A stretch of DNA of 64,000 nucleotides from Cellulomonas sp. Leaf334 (GCF_001424195.1 NZ_LMOO01000008.1:472088-536087); one strand, 5' to 3'. Shown: positions 27,964 through 36,703, counted from the first letter of the stretch. Program-made: numbers and translations. The notes: generated from the letters alone by a model not told the origin.

Positions 27964-29201
27964 GAGTCTCCTCCGGTCACGGTCGCGATGCGTGAGTTGA
28001 TCGGGATGTTGGACGAGTTGAGCCCGGGCACCTGCCCGTGCAGGTCGAACTGCAGGCGGACGCCCGGCCGGAAGATCAGGCAGTGCGTCGAGCCACCGAA
28101 ATGGAACATGCCGAGCTGGTCGCCCTTGCGGACCCGTTGTCCCTCGTAGACCGTGATGTCGCAGGTGGAGACCTCGGCCATCCCCACGGGCATGAAGCAC
28201 ATGAGTCCGATGGCCGGGTTGTCGGCCTCGATGAAGATCAACGCGCGGGTCGCGACCTCGGTGATGTAGGCCTGCGAGTCGTTGGGGCCGGAAGGGTCGT
28301 ACCCCTCGGCCGGCGTCTCGGAGTAGTACGTGCCGGGCACCACCTGGGTCTTGACGATCACGCCGTCGACCGGGCTGTGCCACCGGTGGTAGCTCAAGGC
28401 GCTCAGGAACGCCTGGTAGACCGTGCCGCCGACGAACTGCGGCGTCAGCGGATCCTCGGCGAGCATGTGCGCCAAGGAGTACGGCTGGCCCTTGAGCCAG
28501 AACTGCTCGCGCTCCGCGACGTTCGAGGCCACCCGGTACGGCGCGGACTCGCACGCGTTGACGAGGACGCCGGCGTCCGTCGGCGAGGCGATCGGGCGGA
28601 CGCCCGGACGGAACTGCCGGGTGAAGAAGTCGTCCCAGGACGTGAATCCCCAGTGCGGGGCGCTCGGATCGCACACGTACGTCTTGGCGACGTCGCCCAG
28701 CTTCTTCAGTGCCGCCGGCCCGAGCCAACCGGTGGCGGAGCTGTTGAGCACCGCGGTGGAGTCGGCCGACCGGAGGAATGTCGCCCACTCGTCGAGCATC
28801 TTCGCGAACTGCTCGTTCGCCTGGTCGTTCAGGAAGGCCGCGTACCCGGCGGGGGTGCCCATCGCCCAGTCGAGGATCGCGTTGATCGGGAAGCCGACGA
28901 GACCGGTGTCGTTGTATCCGGGCGCGTGGGTCATGACGTGGTTGAAGAGCGCCAGCATCGCGTCGATCGTGCGGACCTGCGGCTGCCCGGTGGGGTCCTT
29001 GTCGTACGGGACCTGGACCAGCATCGCCGTGAAGAGCATGTAGATCTCAGGGTCACGCAGGATGACCTGGCGGAACTCCTCCACCACGGGCAGCAGCGGA
29101 GCGGCGAGGTCGACCTGGGCGAGGAGGTCCGCCAACCAGTCGTCGAGCACTCGTTGGTCCGACGGAAGCCATTCCCCGACTCGGTACTGCGGAGCACTCA
29201 T
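27960..29201 (-). CDS. Phosphatidylserine-decarboxylase-family protein (PsiD-like, pyruvoyl amino acid decarboxylase)
   Basis: A 413-residue protein. I start it at ATG 29201, eight bases after GAGGGGG; an ATG six bases upstream is too close. The first 150 residues match the extra N-terminal domain seen in PsiD-like tryptophan decarboxylases and absent from membrane phosphatidylserine decarboxylases. The catalytic half has SFTR-like TRQFRPGVRPI, YHRWHSPVDG and FHFGGSTHC. Ser371 in GGST is where the chain should cleave itself to make the pyruvoyl group. No membrane segment is seen. The likely role is decarboxylation of an amino acid to an amine. It is the first gene of the three-gene operon. 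Confidence 0.78.
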   Translation of the reverse strand: MSAPQYRVGEWLPSDQRVLDDWLADLLAQVDLAAPLLPVVEEFRQVILRDPEIYMLFTAMLVQVPYDKDPTGQPQVRTIDAMLALFNHVMTHAPGYNDTGLVGFPINAILDWAMGTPAGYAAFLNDQANEQFAKMLDEWATFLRSADSTAVLNSSATGWLGPAALKKLGDVAKTYVCDPSAPHWGFTSWDDFFTRQFRPGVRPIASPTDAGVLVNACESAPYRVASNVAEREQFWLKGQPYSLAHMLAEDPLTPQFVGGTVYQAFLSALSYHRWHSPVDGVIVKTQVVPGTYYSETPAEGYDPSGPNDSQAYITEVATRALIFIEADNPAIGLMCFMPVGMAEVSTCDITVYEGQRVRKGDQLGMFHFGGSTHCLIFRPGVRLQFDLHGQVPGLNSSNIPINSRIATVTGGDS

Positions 29202-29264
29202 GACCATGTCCCCCTCGATGCAGAACGTCGAACGACGTCGGACGAGCTCCCCCGGCGGATCCGA

Positions 29265-29305
29265 CCCCCTGCACAGACGCGGCGGTGCGGCGTCTGTGCA
29301 GGAGG
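29265..29305. promoter_or_regulatory. Long inverted repeat upstream of the decarboxylase operon
   Basis: Arms 29265-29280 and 29290-29305 pair over 16 bp with one mismatch; the inner 12 bp (CTGCACAGACGC / GCGTCTGTGCAG) are perfect, with a 9-base loop. It lies 64 bases upstream of the decarboxylase start and is not downstream of any gene. That argues for an operator or a leader attenuator rather than an ordinary terminator. Nothing else is recognisable between 29306 and 29519. Confidence 0.5.
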
Positions 29306-29519
29306 GTTCGTCGACCGGACGGTGAGCACGGCGACCGAGGTCTCGACCCGCTGCGCCTCACGCATGTGCCCCCCGGCCCGCACGTCGCACCCGGGCCCCC
29401 GCCCGAGATGTCCGTTCCTCGACCTTGGTCGGGTCACCGACCGGCGCACATCAGCAATCGCTACGCAAGCGCCTGGGTCGTCCCTTGTGGCGTCGGGTGG
29501 ATCACTGGAGGATGCCGTC

Positions 29520-30392
29520 GTGGCGAGCGGCGCGGACGAGATCGGCAGAGCACTCCGCGGGACGGCTCTGGAGGGCATGCCGGTCAGGCCGTCCCGGAAC
29601 GATCACCCGGAGGGCTTCCCGTTCACCCCGCCTGACAGTGACGTGCTCGTGATCGACGGGGTGGAGCCGAGCCGCGTCCTGGAGCACTGGCGCACAGCCC
29701 GCGACGTGCTGCCGAGCACGTCGCGCTGGCCGATCGCGGTCGCACCCGGGTGGAACGGCGGGTTCTGGAAGGTGCCCGAGGACAGGCTGGCTGAGCTCGA
29801 GGGCGCCATCGTCGGCATGGACGACTCGCGGATGTTCCACCGCTTCGTGTTCGACGTGCCTACTGCGCAGCAGGACTGGCGTGACGGCTTGGACCACGTC
29901 TTCCCTGGAGCGGGCTTGGCGGCCCGGATGGCGGCCGAGCTACCGGACCCGGTCCTCGACCACGAGGTCGACCGGTGGATCCACGACTGCCTGATGGCTG
30001 ATCCGTCGCTGGTGGCACTGGTCGAAGATCGACTGCAGCACCATGTCGGGACCCGGGCGTGGTTCGAGCCGGACTCGGTCGAGCTGGCGTTCCTGCCGAC
30101 CACGTCACCGTGGCTGGCGATCGAGTGGGTGGGCTACTTCGGCGCCGACCACGACCAGCCGGCGTTTGTCGCGGCGCTCAAGCGGTGGCACAGCACCTGG
30201 GGCGCCGAGCTCGTTGCCGCCTGGGGGACGATGCTGCAGTTCACCGTGACCCGCCGCCCCCGGCAGGGTGACGAGGCGTGGGAGCTTGCCGGCCAGCTGC
30301 TGGCCTGGGCCGGCAGCCTCCAGCTGTCCCAGTGGGAGCTCGCACTGGTTCTCGCCCGCAGCGACACCTGGTTCCTCCACGACCGACCGTAG
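29520..30392 (+). CDS. DUF4253 domain protein
   Basis: A 290-residue soluble protein. The GTG at 29520 is preceded by TGGAGG at eight bases. The C-terminal 110 residues have the DUF4253 arrangement: a Trp-containing strand (SPWLAIEWVGYFGADHDQ), then a helix with RWHSTWGAELVAAWG, a strand LQFTV, and a closing helix ending WFLHD. The N-terminal half has VLVIDGVEPSRVLEHWRTAR, also seen in such proteins. Function is unknown; the family is sometimes found among immunity-like proteins. It lies alone between the decarboxylase operon and DUF952. Confidence 0.6.
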   Translation: MASGADEIGRALRGTALEGMPVRPSRNDHPEGFPFTPPDSDVLVIDGVEPSRVLEHWRTARDVLPSTSRWPIAVAPGWNGGFWKVPEDRLAELEGAIVGMDDSRMFHRFVFDVPTAQQDWRDGLDHVFPGAGLAARMAAELPDPVLDHEVDRWIHDCLMADPSLVALVEDRLQHHVGTRAWFEPDSVELAFLPTTSPWLAIEWVGYFGADHDQPAFVAALKRWHSTWGAELVAAWGTMLQFTVTRRPRQGDEAWELAGQLLAWAGSLQLSQWELALVLARSDTWFLHDRP

Positions 30393-30428
30393 GTCGTCGG
30401 CTCCGCTGTCGTCCGTGCCACCGCCCGC

Positions 30429-30776
30429 TCAGAACCTCAGCTCGCCGTCCGCCCCGATCACCGCCGGCAGCACGTCGTGCACCCACTCCGGCCGGATCGG
30501 CCCGAACACGTGCGGGAACAGCTGCCCGTCTCCCCCGTCCTCGAGGCGGACGTCCGTGCCGGCGGCCTCGATGGTCTCCGAGTCCAGCACCAGCACACAG
30601 AGCTCCTCCGTGTCGCCGGCGTGGACGAAGCGCGCCACAGCGGGCAGCTGCTCACGGCGCGAGGCGTGGATGAAGCCGACGTCGTCCAACGACGCGCCAC
30701 GGGTCGACGTGCGGTACTCCCCCGTGACCAGAGCCTCGTCCCAGTCCGTGCGGTGGGCCAGGTGCAGGATCTCCAC
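30429..30776 (-). CDS. DUF952 family protein
   Basis: A 115-residue protein of full family length, from a GTG start. Characteristic stretches are ILHLAHRTDWDEA, then DVGFIHASRREQLPAVARF, ELCVLVLD and QLFPHVFGPI. DUF952 proteins are small and related in fold to glutathione-S-transferase-like or ADP-ribosyl-type folds, but have no settled role. It converges on the DUF4253 gene with 36 bases between the stops. Confidence 0.82.
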   Translation of the reverse strand: MEILHLAHRTDWDEALVTGEYRTSTRGASLDDVGFIHASRREQLPAVARFVHAGDTEELCVLVLDSETIEAAGTDVRLEDGGDGQLFPHVFGPIRPEWVHDVLPAVIGADGELRF

Positions 30777-31006
30777 TCGCGGGAGGCTACTCGCGCGGCG
30801 GTCAGACCGCGCCGCGACATGCGGCCAGCGCGCTGGCCAGGTCCACCGCGATCAGGTCCGAGCTCGGCGCGGCCGCGGCCTGCACATCGGCCGCCTGACG
30901 ACTAGGTCGTGGACCCGGACTGTCGGTGCGCGCTCCCGCGTCCCTGTCTCTTGCCGGTGCCTCCGTGTCCTGCAAACCTTGAGTCCCCGTTCGCCGGAGG
31001 CATGTC
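30777..31006. other. Gene-free stretch
   Basis: No convincing gene. A short minus-strand frame ending SSDLIAVDLASALAACRGAV resembles a protein tail but has no body. The start region of the reductase gene, with CCGGAGG about ten bases before its ATG, lies at the right end. Confidence 0.35.
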
Positions 31007-31573
31007 ATGGGCAAGCTCATCTACGCAGCCAACACCTCGCTCGACGGCTACCTGGAGGACGAGGACGGCTCCTTCGACTGGTCGGTACCCGACGACGAGG
31101 TGCACGCGTTCTGGAACGAGCACGAGCGGCACATCGGCACGTCGCTCTACGGCCGCCGCATGTACGAGACGATGCGCGTCTGGGAGGACGACGACTGGCT
31201 GAGGAACGAACCGGCCGTCGTCCGCGAGTACGCGGGGATCTGGCGCGACGCGGACAAGGTCGTCTACTCCACGACGCTCGACGAGGTGTCGACGGCGCGG
31301 ACGAGGATCGAGCGGCAGTTCGACCCTGAGGCGGTACGACGGCTCAAGGAGGCGTCCGGGTCGGACCTGAGCGTCGGCGGAGCCACCCTCGGGGCGGAGG
31401 CGTTCCGGCACGGGCTCGTCGACGAGTGCGTGCTGCTGCTGTGCCCGGTGCTCGTGGGCGGTGGCAAGCCGGCCCTGCCGCGGGACGTCCGGCTCGACCT
31501 GGAGCTGCTGGACCACCGACGGTTCGGCAACGGTGTGATCTACGTGCGCTACGCCGTGCGTAGCGCTTCCTGA
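31007..31573 (+). CDS. Dihydrofolate reductase / RibD C-terminal family protein
   Basis: A 188-residue protein with the RibD C-terminal domain fold: KLIYAANTSLDGYLEDEDG at the N-terminus, GTSLYGRRMYETM, a GGATLGAEAF nucleotide loop and CPVLVGGGKPALP. Such small stand-alone members are widespread in actinobacteria and are thought to be NADPH-dependent reductases. It is neither FolA nor the full riboflavin RibD, because the deaminase domain is absent. An AGG-rich ribosome site precedes the ATG. Single gene. Confidence 0.85.
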   Translation: MGKLIYAANTSLDGYLEDEDGSFDWSVPDDEVHAFWNEHERHIGTSLYGRRMYETMRVWEDDDWLRNEPAVVREYAGIWRDADKVVYSTTLDEVSTARTRIERQFDPEAVRRLKEASGSDLSVGGATLGAEAFRHGLVDECVLLLCPVLVGGGKPALPRDVRLDLELLDHRRFGNGVIYVRYAVRSAS

Positions 31574-31659
31574 CACCTGTGGCGGGTGCCGCGCTCGTCC
31601 GTGCGCGACGCGTTGTCGCGCTGAGCTCGACCTGCCACGCTGGGGAGATGGCCCTGCCC

Positions 31660-32487
31660 ATGCTGCACTCGGAGCGTCGCCGGACGATGAGGCCGGGTCC
31701 GGTGCCACCGGTCGGCGCCGAGCCGGCGGTCCAGCAGCGGTACAGCCCCGTTGCGGTCGCCGGCCTGGTCCACCGGCAGTCGGTCCCGACGGTGATCCGG
31801 CGAACCTTCGTGCTGACGAAGACCTACACGCCACGCGTCGACATAGCCGACGTACCCCTGGTGGACCCGGAGAACTCGAAGAAGGAGTGGGGCCGGGAGA
31901 CGCTCGCCGGGGGGAGCGGCTACCACTTCCGGGTCACCGGGTTCGACTTCGACGGCAACGTCATCCTGCAGGGTGGTCAGGCCGGGATGACCTACCTGCT
32001 CGGCCGGGACATGGACGGCGGCTTCGACCTCGTCGACGTGCCACCGGAGCTGCCACAGCCCAGCTACGTCGGGTACACGAATGTCAGTGGCTGGCAGAAG
32101 CAGATCTTCCCGAAGGGCTGCTGGTTGGCGACGATGTCCGTCCTGGCCGGCCGGTCGCAGAAGGACATCCAGGAGGGCCTGGGCTGGCCGAACGAGTCGT
32201 TCTACGGCATCTCCGCGAAGGACCTGGTCGAGTTCTCGCAGATGGTCGAGTGCCAGGTGGTCAAGGTCCCCAAGGACGACATCGGGGCCATGTACGCGTC
32301 GGTCAACCACGGTGCGCCGGTGATCCTGGGAATCCAGGACCCCGCGCACGTGATGCTGATCTACGCGATCTCCACCGATCCTGGCCACCGCATGATGCGG
32401 ATCTGGGATCCGGCCGACGCGAAGATCCAGGAGGTGGAGACGGAGCGGGTGCTGAAGAAGGCGGACGCCATCTTCCTCCGGCAGTGA
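31660..32487 (+). CDS. Papain-like cysteine protease (C39-like)
   Basis: About 275 residues; the start could also be the ATG at 31648, and the GGGGAG at about 31642-31647 does not separate the two. The C-terminal 140 residues form a papain-like domain: Cys in FPKGCWLATMSVLAG, His in DPAHVMLIYAIS and Asp in RIWDPAD, in the right order for C39/AvrRpt2-type peptidases. The N-terminal 100 residues contain two strand-rich pieces (RTFVLTKTYTPRVDI, HFRVTGFDFDGNV). No signal peptide is seen, so a cytosolic or specially exported protein is likely. A role as an effector or toxin is possible but unsupported. It converges on the GHKL gene. Confidence 0.65.
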   Translation: MLHSERRRTMRPGPVPPVGAEPAVQQRYSPVAVAGLVHRQSVPTVIRRTFVLTKTYTPRVDIADVPLVDPENSKKEWGRETLAGGSGYHFRVTGFDFDGNVILQGGQAGMTYLLGRDMDGGFDLVDVPPELPQPSYVGYTNVSGWQKQIFPKGCWLATMSVLAGRSQKDIQEGLGWPNESFYGISAKDLVEFSQMVECQVVKVPKDDIGAMYASVNHGAPVILGIQDPAHVMLIYAISTDPGHRMMRIWDPADAKIQEVETERVLKKADAIFLRQ

Positions 32488-32506
32488 GTCGTCCGACCGG
32501 TGTCGG

Positions 32507-33115
32507 TCAGTCTGCCTGGCGCAGCTCGATCCGCAACGCGGGGAACCCCGAGAGGTCCTCGTCGACGAGCGACTCGGGCCCGTGGACCTCGCTGCCGACC
32601 TGGAACGTCACGGACGTGCCGGTGGCTGCCGGTCGGGTGACGGCACGGAGCTCGTCGTCCGGGACGCCGTGCCGGTACGTCTGCGACCACGCCCCATTCG
32701 CACGGTGGTTCTCGTGGACCAGCAGCGGGCTCAGCGCCGACACGACGGAGATCCCCCGTCGCGGCAACCCGTCGGGGAGCCGCGGGCCGTCCACCGCATC
32801 GAAGAACCGGACGTCCCGGGTCGACATCACCGGTTTGCGGATCACGTCCCCGTTCCCGTCGAGCCGGGTGTCGGTGCCGCGCCCGTCGTCGGCGACGGTC
32901 ACCGTCCCGTCCGCACGGAGAGTCACGACGGCGTGCCCTGGGCGTCCCAGCGACTCGGCCTCCTCGTTCGCGTACGCGAGCACCTCGAGGAGGAGGTGGC
33001 GTCGACCGCCGGCCCCGTAGAGGGTCGGGCGCGATCGGATCCGGGCAAGGTGCACGAGGTCGAGATCGGTCGACCAGTCGTGCGTGCTCACGGCCCAGGA
33101 CGCCCTCTCGGTCAT
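32507..33115 (-). CDS. Stand-alone GHKL ATPase domain, GyrB-like
   Basis: A 202-residue protein resembling only the first ATP-binding domain of GyrB. RSRPTLYGAGGRRHLLLEVL is followed by the Asn-bearing helix (YANEEAESLG), the strand-loop TVTVADDGRGTDTRL (Bergerat Asp-Gly-Arg-Gly) and a GLPRRGISVVSALSPLL segment where GyrB has its lid glycines. Gyrase B is about 650-700 residues; the transducer and TOPRIM domains are missing here. It begins and ends cleanly, so it looks like a real short protein rather than a fragment. Role unknown; an anti-topoisomerase or regulatory ATPase is possible. Confidence 0.65.
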   Translation of the reverse strand: MTERASWAVSTHDWSTDLDLVHLARIRSRPTLYGAGGRRHLLLEVLAYANEEAESLGRPGHAVVTLRADGTVTVADDGRGTDTRLDGNGDVIRKPVMSTRDVRFFDAVDGPRLPDGLPRRGISVVSALSPLLVHENHRANGAWSQTYRHGVPDDELRAVTRPAATGTSVTFQVGSEVHGPESLVDEDLSGFPALRIELRQAD

Positions 33116-33283
33116 GCACTCACGCTATCCGTCGCCCTCCCCGGTGGCGGCGTGAACCACCTCGTACAGCGAGGGCCCGTCTGGTCGGCCCTGTCTCGGC
33201 GCGACGCTGCCCGGCGACGAGCCGCCTAATCGATTCCGCCTTCCGTCGCCGGGCGGACGGACCTGCGCGCAGCCCTACCGTGG

Positions 33284-33297
33284 CCCGAGCGCTCCCA
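33284..33297. promoter_or_regulatory. CebR/CelR-like half-conserved operator upstream of GH9 gene
   Basis: CCCGAGCGCTCCCA at 33284-33297 matches 11 of 14 bases of the known actinobacterial CebR/CelR box TGGGAGCGCTCCCA. It lies 83 bases before the GH9 start. CebR-type repressors are LacI-family proteins released by cellobiose. The left half is poor, so binding is plausible rather than shown. Confidence 0.5.
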
Positions 33298-33379
33298 CGA
33301 CGGCCGTGTCCCAGCGCTGGGCAGCTGCCGTGCGTGGTGATCGCCGTCCACCACGTCGCCCGCTCACCAGAGGACTGCC

Positions 33380-36130
33380 ATGTCACCGACTACTCACCGT
33401 CGCGGCGGGCTGCCCCGGCGCCGCACCGCCGGGCTGGCGGTCGCCGCCGCGCTGGCCCTCTCCGGTCTCGTCGCCGCGCCGCAGGTCGCCGTCGCAGCGC
33501 CGGACCCCGGCTCCCCCGTCAAGGTCAACCAGGTCGCCTACGTGCCCGGGGTCGCCAAGCTGGCGACGCTCGTCAGCACGTCCTCGGCCCCGGTGGCCTG
33601 GACGCTGCGGAACGCGGCAGGCACGACCGTCGCGTCGGGCCAGTCGACGGTCAGGGGCGCCGACGCGCTGTCCGGCGACTCGACCCACGTCATCGACTTC
33701 TCGACGTTCGACACGCCGGGCTCCGGGTACGTGCTGTCCGCCGCGAACGCCAGCAGCTATCCGTTCGACATCTCCGCGGACCCGGTGAAGAAGCTCCGGT
33801 ACGACTCGTTGGCGTTCTTCTACCACCAGCGCACCGGGATCGCGATCGAGGCGCAGTACGTCGGCAGCACCTACGCGCGTGCCGCCGGCCACCTGGGCGT
33901 CGCGCCGAACCAGGGCGACACGAGCGTCCCGTGCCGCCAGTCGTGCGGCTACAACCTCGACGTGCGCGGCGGCTGGTACGACGCGGGCGACCACGGCAAG
34001 TACGTCGTCAACGGCGGCATCGCGACGTGGCAGCTGCAGAACGCGTACGAGCGGACCCTGTACGTGGCAGGTGCCGACAAGGCGGCGCTGGGCGACGGCA
34101 CGATGGCCATCCCGGAGCGCTCCAACGGAGCCCCCGACATCCTCGACGAGGCACGGTGGGAGGTCGAGTTCCTGCTCCGGATGCAGGTGCCTTCCGGCCG
34201 CACGGACGCCGGGATGGTGCACCACAAGATCCACGACGAGAACTGGACCGCGCTGCCGACGATCCCCGCGCAGGACAGCCAGCGCCGGCTGCTGTCGCCG
34301 GTGAGCACCGCGGCGACGCTCAACATGGCGGCGGTGGCCGCGCAGACGTCGCGACTGTGGAAGACGCTCGACCCGACGTTCTCCGCCAAGGCCCTCGCGG
34401 CAGCGCAGACCGCGTACACCGCCGCCAAGGCGAACCCGAACCGCATCGCGTCCGCGACCGACGGCACCGGCGGTGGCGCGTACGGCGACACCTCGGTGAC
34501 GGACGAGTTCTACTGGGCGGCCGCCGAGCTCTACGCGACGACCGGCTCCGACACGTACCGCGCCGACGTCACCGGGTCGTCGCTGTACCGGGGCGGCAGC
34601 TTCGCGCAGCGCGGCTACGACTGGGGCTGGACCGGTGGCCTCGGCGACACGACGCTCGCGCTGGTCCCGACCGGGCTCCCGTCCGCCGACGTGGCCGCCA
34701 CCCGCGCGGCCATCGTGACGTTCGCCGACGCCGCGCTGACCCGCGCGACGAACCAGGCGTACCCGGCACCCAACAACGCCGGGAGCGTCTACTACTGGGG
34801 GTCGAACGGCCAGGTCGCCAACAACGCGAACGCCCTCGCGCTCGCGTTCGACTTCACCGGTCAGGCGAGGTACCGCACCGGCGTGTACGCGGCGCTCGAC
34901 TACTTCCAGGGCCGCAACCCGCTCAACCAGTCCTACATCGCGGGGTACGGCGAGAAGGCGGTCCAGAACGTGCACCACCGGTTCTGGGCGAAGCAGGCGA
35001 ACGCGTCCCTGCCCATCGCGCCGCCCGGCTCGTTCTCCGGCGGCCCGAACAGCGAGCTCCAGGACCCGATCGCCGCGGCGCAGCTCGCGGGGTGCGCCGC
35101 CCAGAAGTGCTTCGTCGACCACATCGAGGCGTACTCGGTCAACGAGGTCGCGATCAACTGGAACTCGGCGCTGGCCTGGCTCGCGAGCTGGGCGGCCGAG
35201 CACGCGGGCGGGACGCCTCCCGTCGACACCACGCCGCCGAGCGTGCCGGGCACGCCGACCGCGAGCGCGGTGGGCGACACGTCCGTGACGCTCACCTGGT
35301 CGCCGTCCACGGACGCGGAGAGCGGGATCGTTCGGTACGACGTCGTGCGCGTCGCCGGGGACTCGCTCGAGGTCGTGGCGACGACGTCGACGACGTCCGC
35401 GACGGTCACGGGCCTGCGTGCCGCCACGTCGTACATGTTCGTCGTCATGGCGCACAACGGCGTGCGGCTGAGCGCGACGTCCCCGTCGATGACCGTGACG
35501 ACGACGGGCGGCACCACTGACCAGCCGCCCACCGCACCCGGCACGCCGGTCGCGTCGGGCATCACGCAGACGGGCGCGACGCTGTCGTGGTCGGCCTCGA
35601 CCGACGACAAGGGCGTCGCGGGGTACGACGTCCTCCGGCTCCAGAACGGCACGTCCACGGTGGTGGCGACGTCGACCACCACCTCGGCGACGCTCACCGG
35701 GCTGACCCCCGACACGGACCACGTGATCGTGATCCGGGCCAAGGACTCCGCCGGACAGGTCTCGTCGGTGTCGACCTCCGTCGCCTTCCGCACCCTGCCC
35801 ACCGTCACCACGCCGCCCGGCGGGTGCAAGGTGACCTACTCGGCGAACTCGTGGGGCAACGGGTTCACCGCGAACGTCACGGTCACCAACACGGGGTCGA
35901 CGGCGTGGACGTCGTGGAAGCTGGCGTTCACCTTCCCGGGCAACCAGTCGGTCACCCAGGGCTGGAGCGCCACGTACAGCCAGACGGGCTCGGCGGTGAC
36001 GGTGACGAATGCGGCGTGGAACGGGAACGTGCCCGCCGGCGGGTCGACGAGCATCGGCTTCAACGGCTCGTACAGCGGCACGAACACCGCGCCGACGGGC
36101 TTCACCGTGAACGGGGCGCCCTGCGCCTGA
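33380..36130 (+). CDS. GH9 cellulase with Ig-like, two FN3 and CBM2 domains
   Basis: A 916-residue secreted enzyme; AGAGGA precedes the ATG. The signal peptide (RRRTAGLAVAAALALSGLVA) ends near residue 38. An Ig-like domain (about 45-130) precedes the GH9 barrel (about 135-605). GGWYDAGDHGKYV carries the catalytic Asp pair at about 201 and 204, HHRFW is present, and NEVAINWNSAL holds the acid Glu at about 589. Two fibronectin type 3 domains (about 620-710 and 715-800) and a CBM2 (about 815-916; WGNGFTANVTVTN, AWNGN) follow. The combination of N-terminal Ig and FN3 spacers is typical of Cellulomonas-type processive endoglucanases. It hydrolyses cellulose outside the cell. Confidence 0.92.
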   Translation: MSPTTHRRGGLPRRRTAGLAVAAALALSGLVAAPQVAVAAPDPGSPVKVNQVAYVPGVAKLATLVSTSSAPVAWTLRNAAGTTVASGQSTVRGADALSGDSTHVIDFSTFDTPGSGYVLSAANASSYPFDISADPVKKLRYDSLAFFYHQRTGIAIEAQYVGSTYARAAGHLGVAPNQGDTSVPCRQSCGYNLDVRGGWYDAGDHGKYVVNGGIATWQLQNAYERTLYVAGADKAALGDGTMAIPERSNGAPDILDEARWEVEFLLRMQVPSGRTDAGMVHHKIHDENWTALPTIPAQDSQRRLLSPVSTAATLNMAAVAAQTSRLWKTLDPTFSAKALAAAQTAYTAAKANPNRIASATDGTGGGAYGDTSVTDEFYWAAAELYATTGSDTYRADVTGSSLYRGGSFAQRGYDWGWTGGLGDTTLALVPTGLPSADVAATRAAIVTFADAALTRATNQAYPAPNNAGSVYYWGSNGQVANNANALALAFDFTGQARYRTGVYAALDYFQGRNPLNQSYIAGYGEKAVQNVHHRFWAKQANASLPIAPPGSFSGGPNSELQDPIAAAQLAGCAAQKCFVDHIEAYSVNEVAINWNSALAWLASWAAEHAGGTPPVDTTPPSVPGTPTASAVGDTSVTLTWSPSTDAESGIVRYDVVRVAGDSLEVVATTSTTSATVTGLRAATSYMFVVMAHNGVRLSATSPSMTVTTTGGTTDQPPTAPGTPVASGITQTGATLSWSASTDDKGVAGYDVLRLQNGTSTVVATSTTTSATLTGLTPDTDHVIVIRAKDSAGQVSSVSTSVAFRTLPTVTTPPGGCKVTYSANSWGNGFTANVTVTNTGSTAWTSWKLAFTFPGNQSVTQGWSATYSQTGSAVTVTNAAWNGNVPAGGSTSIGFNGSYSGTNTAPTGFTVNGAPCA

Positions 36131-36151
36131 ACCGCTCGCTCCTGCAGTGCG

Positions 36152-36187
36152 GCGAGGGCCGCCGGTCATCCGACCGGCGGCCCTCGC
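36152..36187. terminator. Strong hairpin after GH9 gene
   Basis: GCGAGGGCCGCCGGTC (36152-36167) and GACCGGCGGCCCTCGC (36172-36187) form a perfect 16-bp stem with loop ATCC, 22 bases after the GH9 stop. No T-run, as is usual for this GC content. Confidence 0.8.
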
Positions 36188-36223
36188 GGGTATCCTCGCC
36201 ACGCCTTCAGGAGGAGACGCGAC

Positions 36224-36580
36224 ATGACGACGGTCACTGACCACGACGCCTACATCGCCGCGGCGCCCGAGCCCTTCCGGCCCTCGCTGGAACGGTTGCG
36301 CGCGATCCTGGCCCGCACCCTGCCGGAGGCGGAGGAGATCGTCGCGTACGACATGCCCGGGTTCCGGATCGGTGACGCGGTCGTCGCGAGCTACGCGGCG
36401 TTCAGCAAGCAGTGCGGCCTGTACGTCCGTTCGGCCGCCATCTCCGAGCACGCCGACGAGATCGCCGCCGCGGGCCTGAGGGCGACCAAGACCGGCATCA
36501 CCTTCACACCGCGCCGACCCGTCCCGGACGACCTCGTCGGGCGGCTGGCGCGAGCGTCACGCTCGGACGCCGGCGCCTGA
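36224..36580 (+). CDS. DUF1801 / YdhG-like protein
   Basis: A 118-residue protein with AGGAGG before the ATG. It contains RAILARTLPEAEEIVAYDMP, then FRIGDAVVASYAAFSKQCGLYV and GITFTPRRPVPDDLVGRL. This matches the full DUF1801 domain as in the Bacillus frataxin-like protein Fra (YdhG), proposed to carry iron. It sits alone between terminated cellulase genes. The biochemical role here is not determined. Confidence 0.85.
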   Translation: MTTVTDHDAYIAAAPEPFRPSLERLRAILARTLPEAEEIVAYDMPGFRIGDAVVASYAAFSKQCGLYVRSAAISEHADEIAAAGLRATKTGITFTPRRPVPDDLVGRLARASRSDAGA

Positions 36581-36703
36581 CGGCCCCGCCTCCTGCGCGC
36601 GGCGCCACCCCGCACGGACGCGCACCGGCCGAACTCGACGACGGAGCGCCGCCGATGCACCCCGAACGTGTTCCTGCGGGTGACAGGCCAGGGAACCGCT
36701 TGC

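Noticed and set aside
33383..36451. Minus-strand open frame of over 1000 codons opposite GH9
   Set aside because: No recognisable domain, extreme Arg/Gly/Asp composition, and it lies wholly opposite a well-supported cellulase gene.
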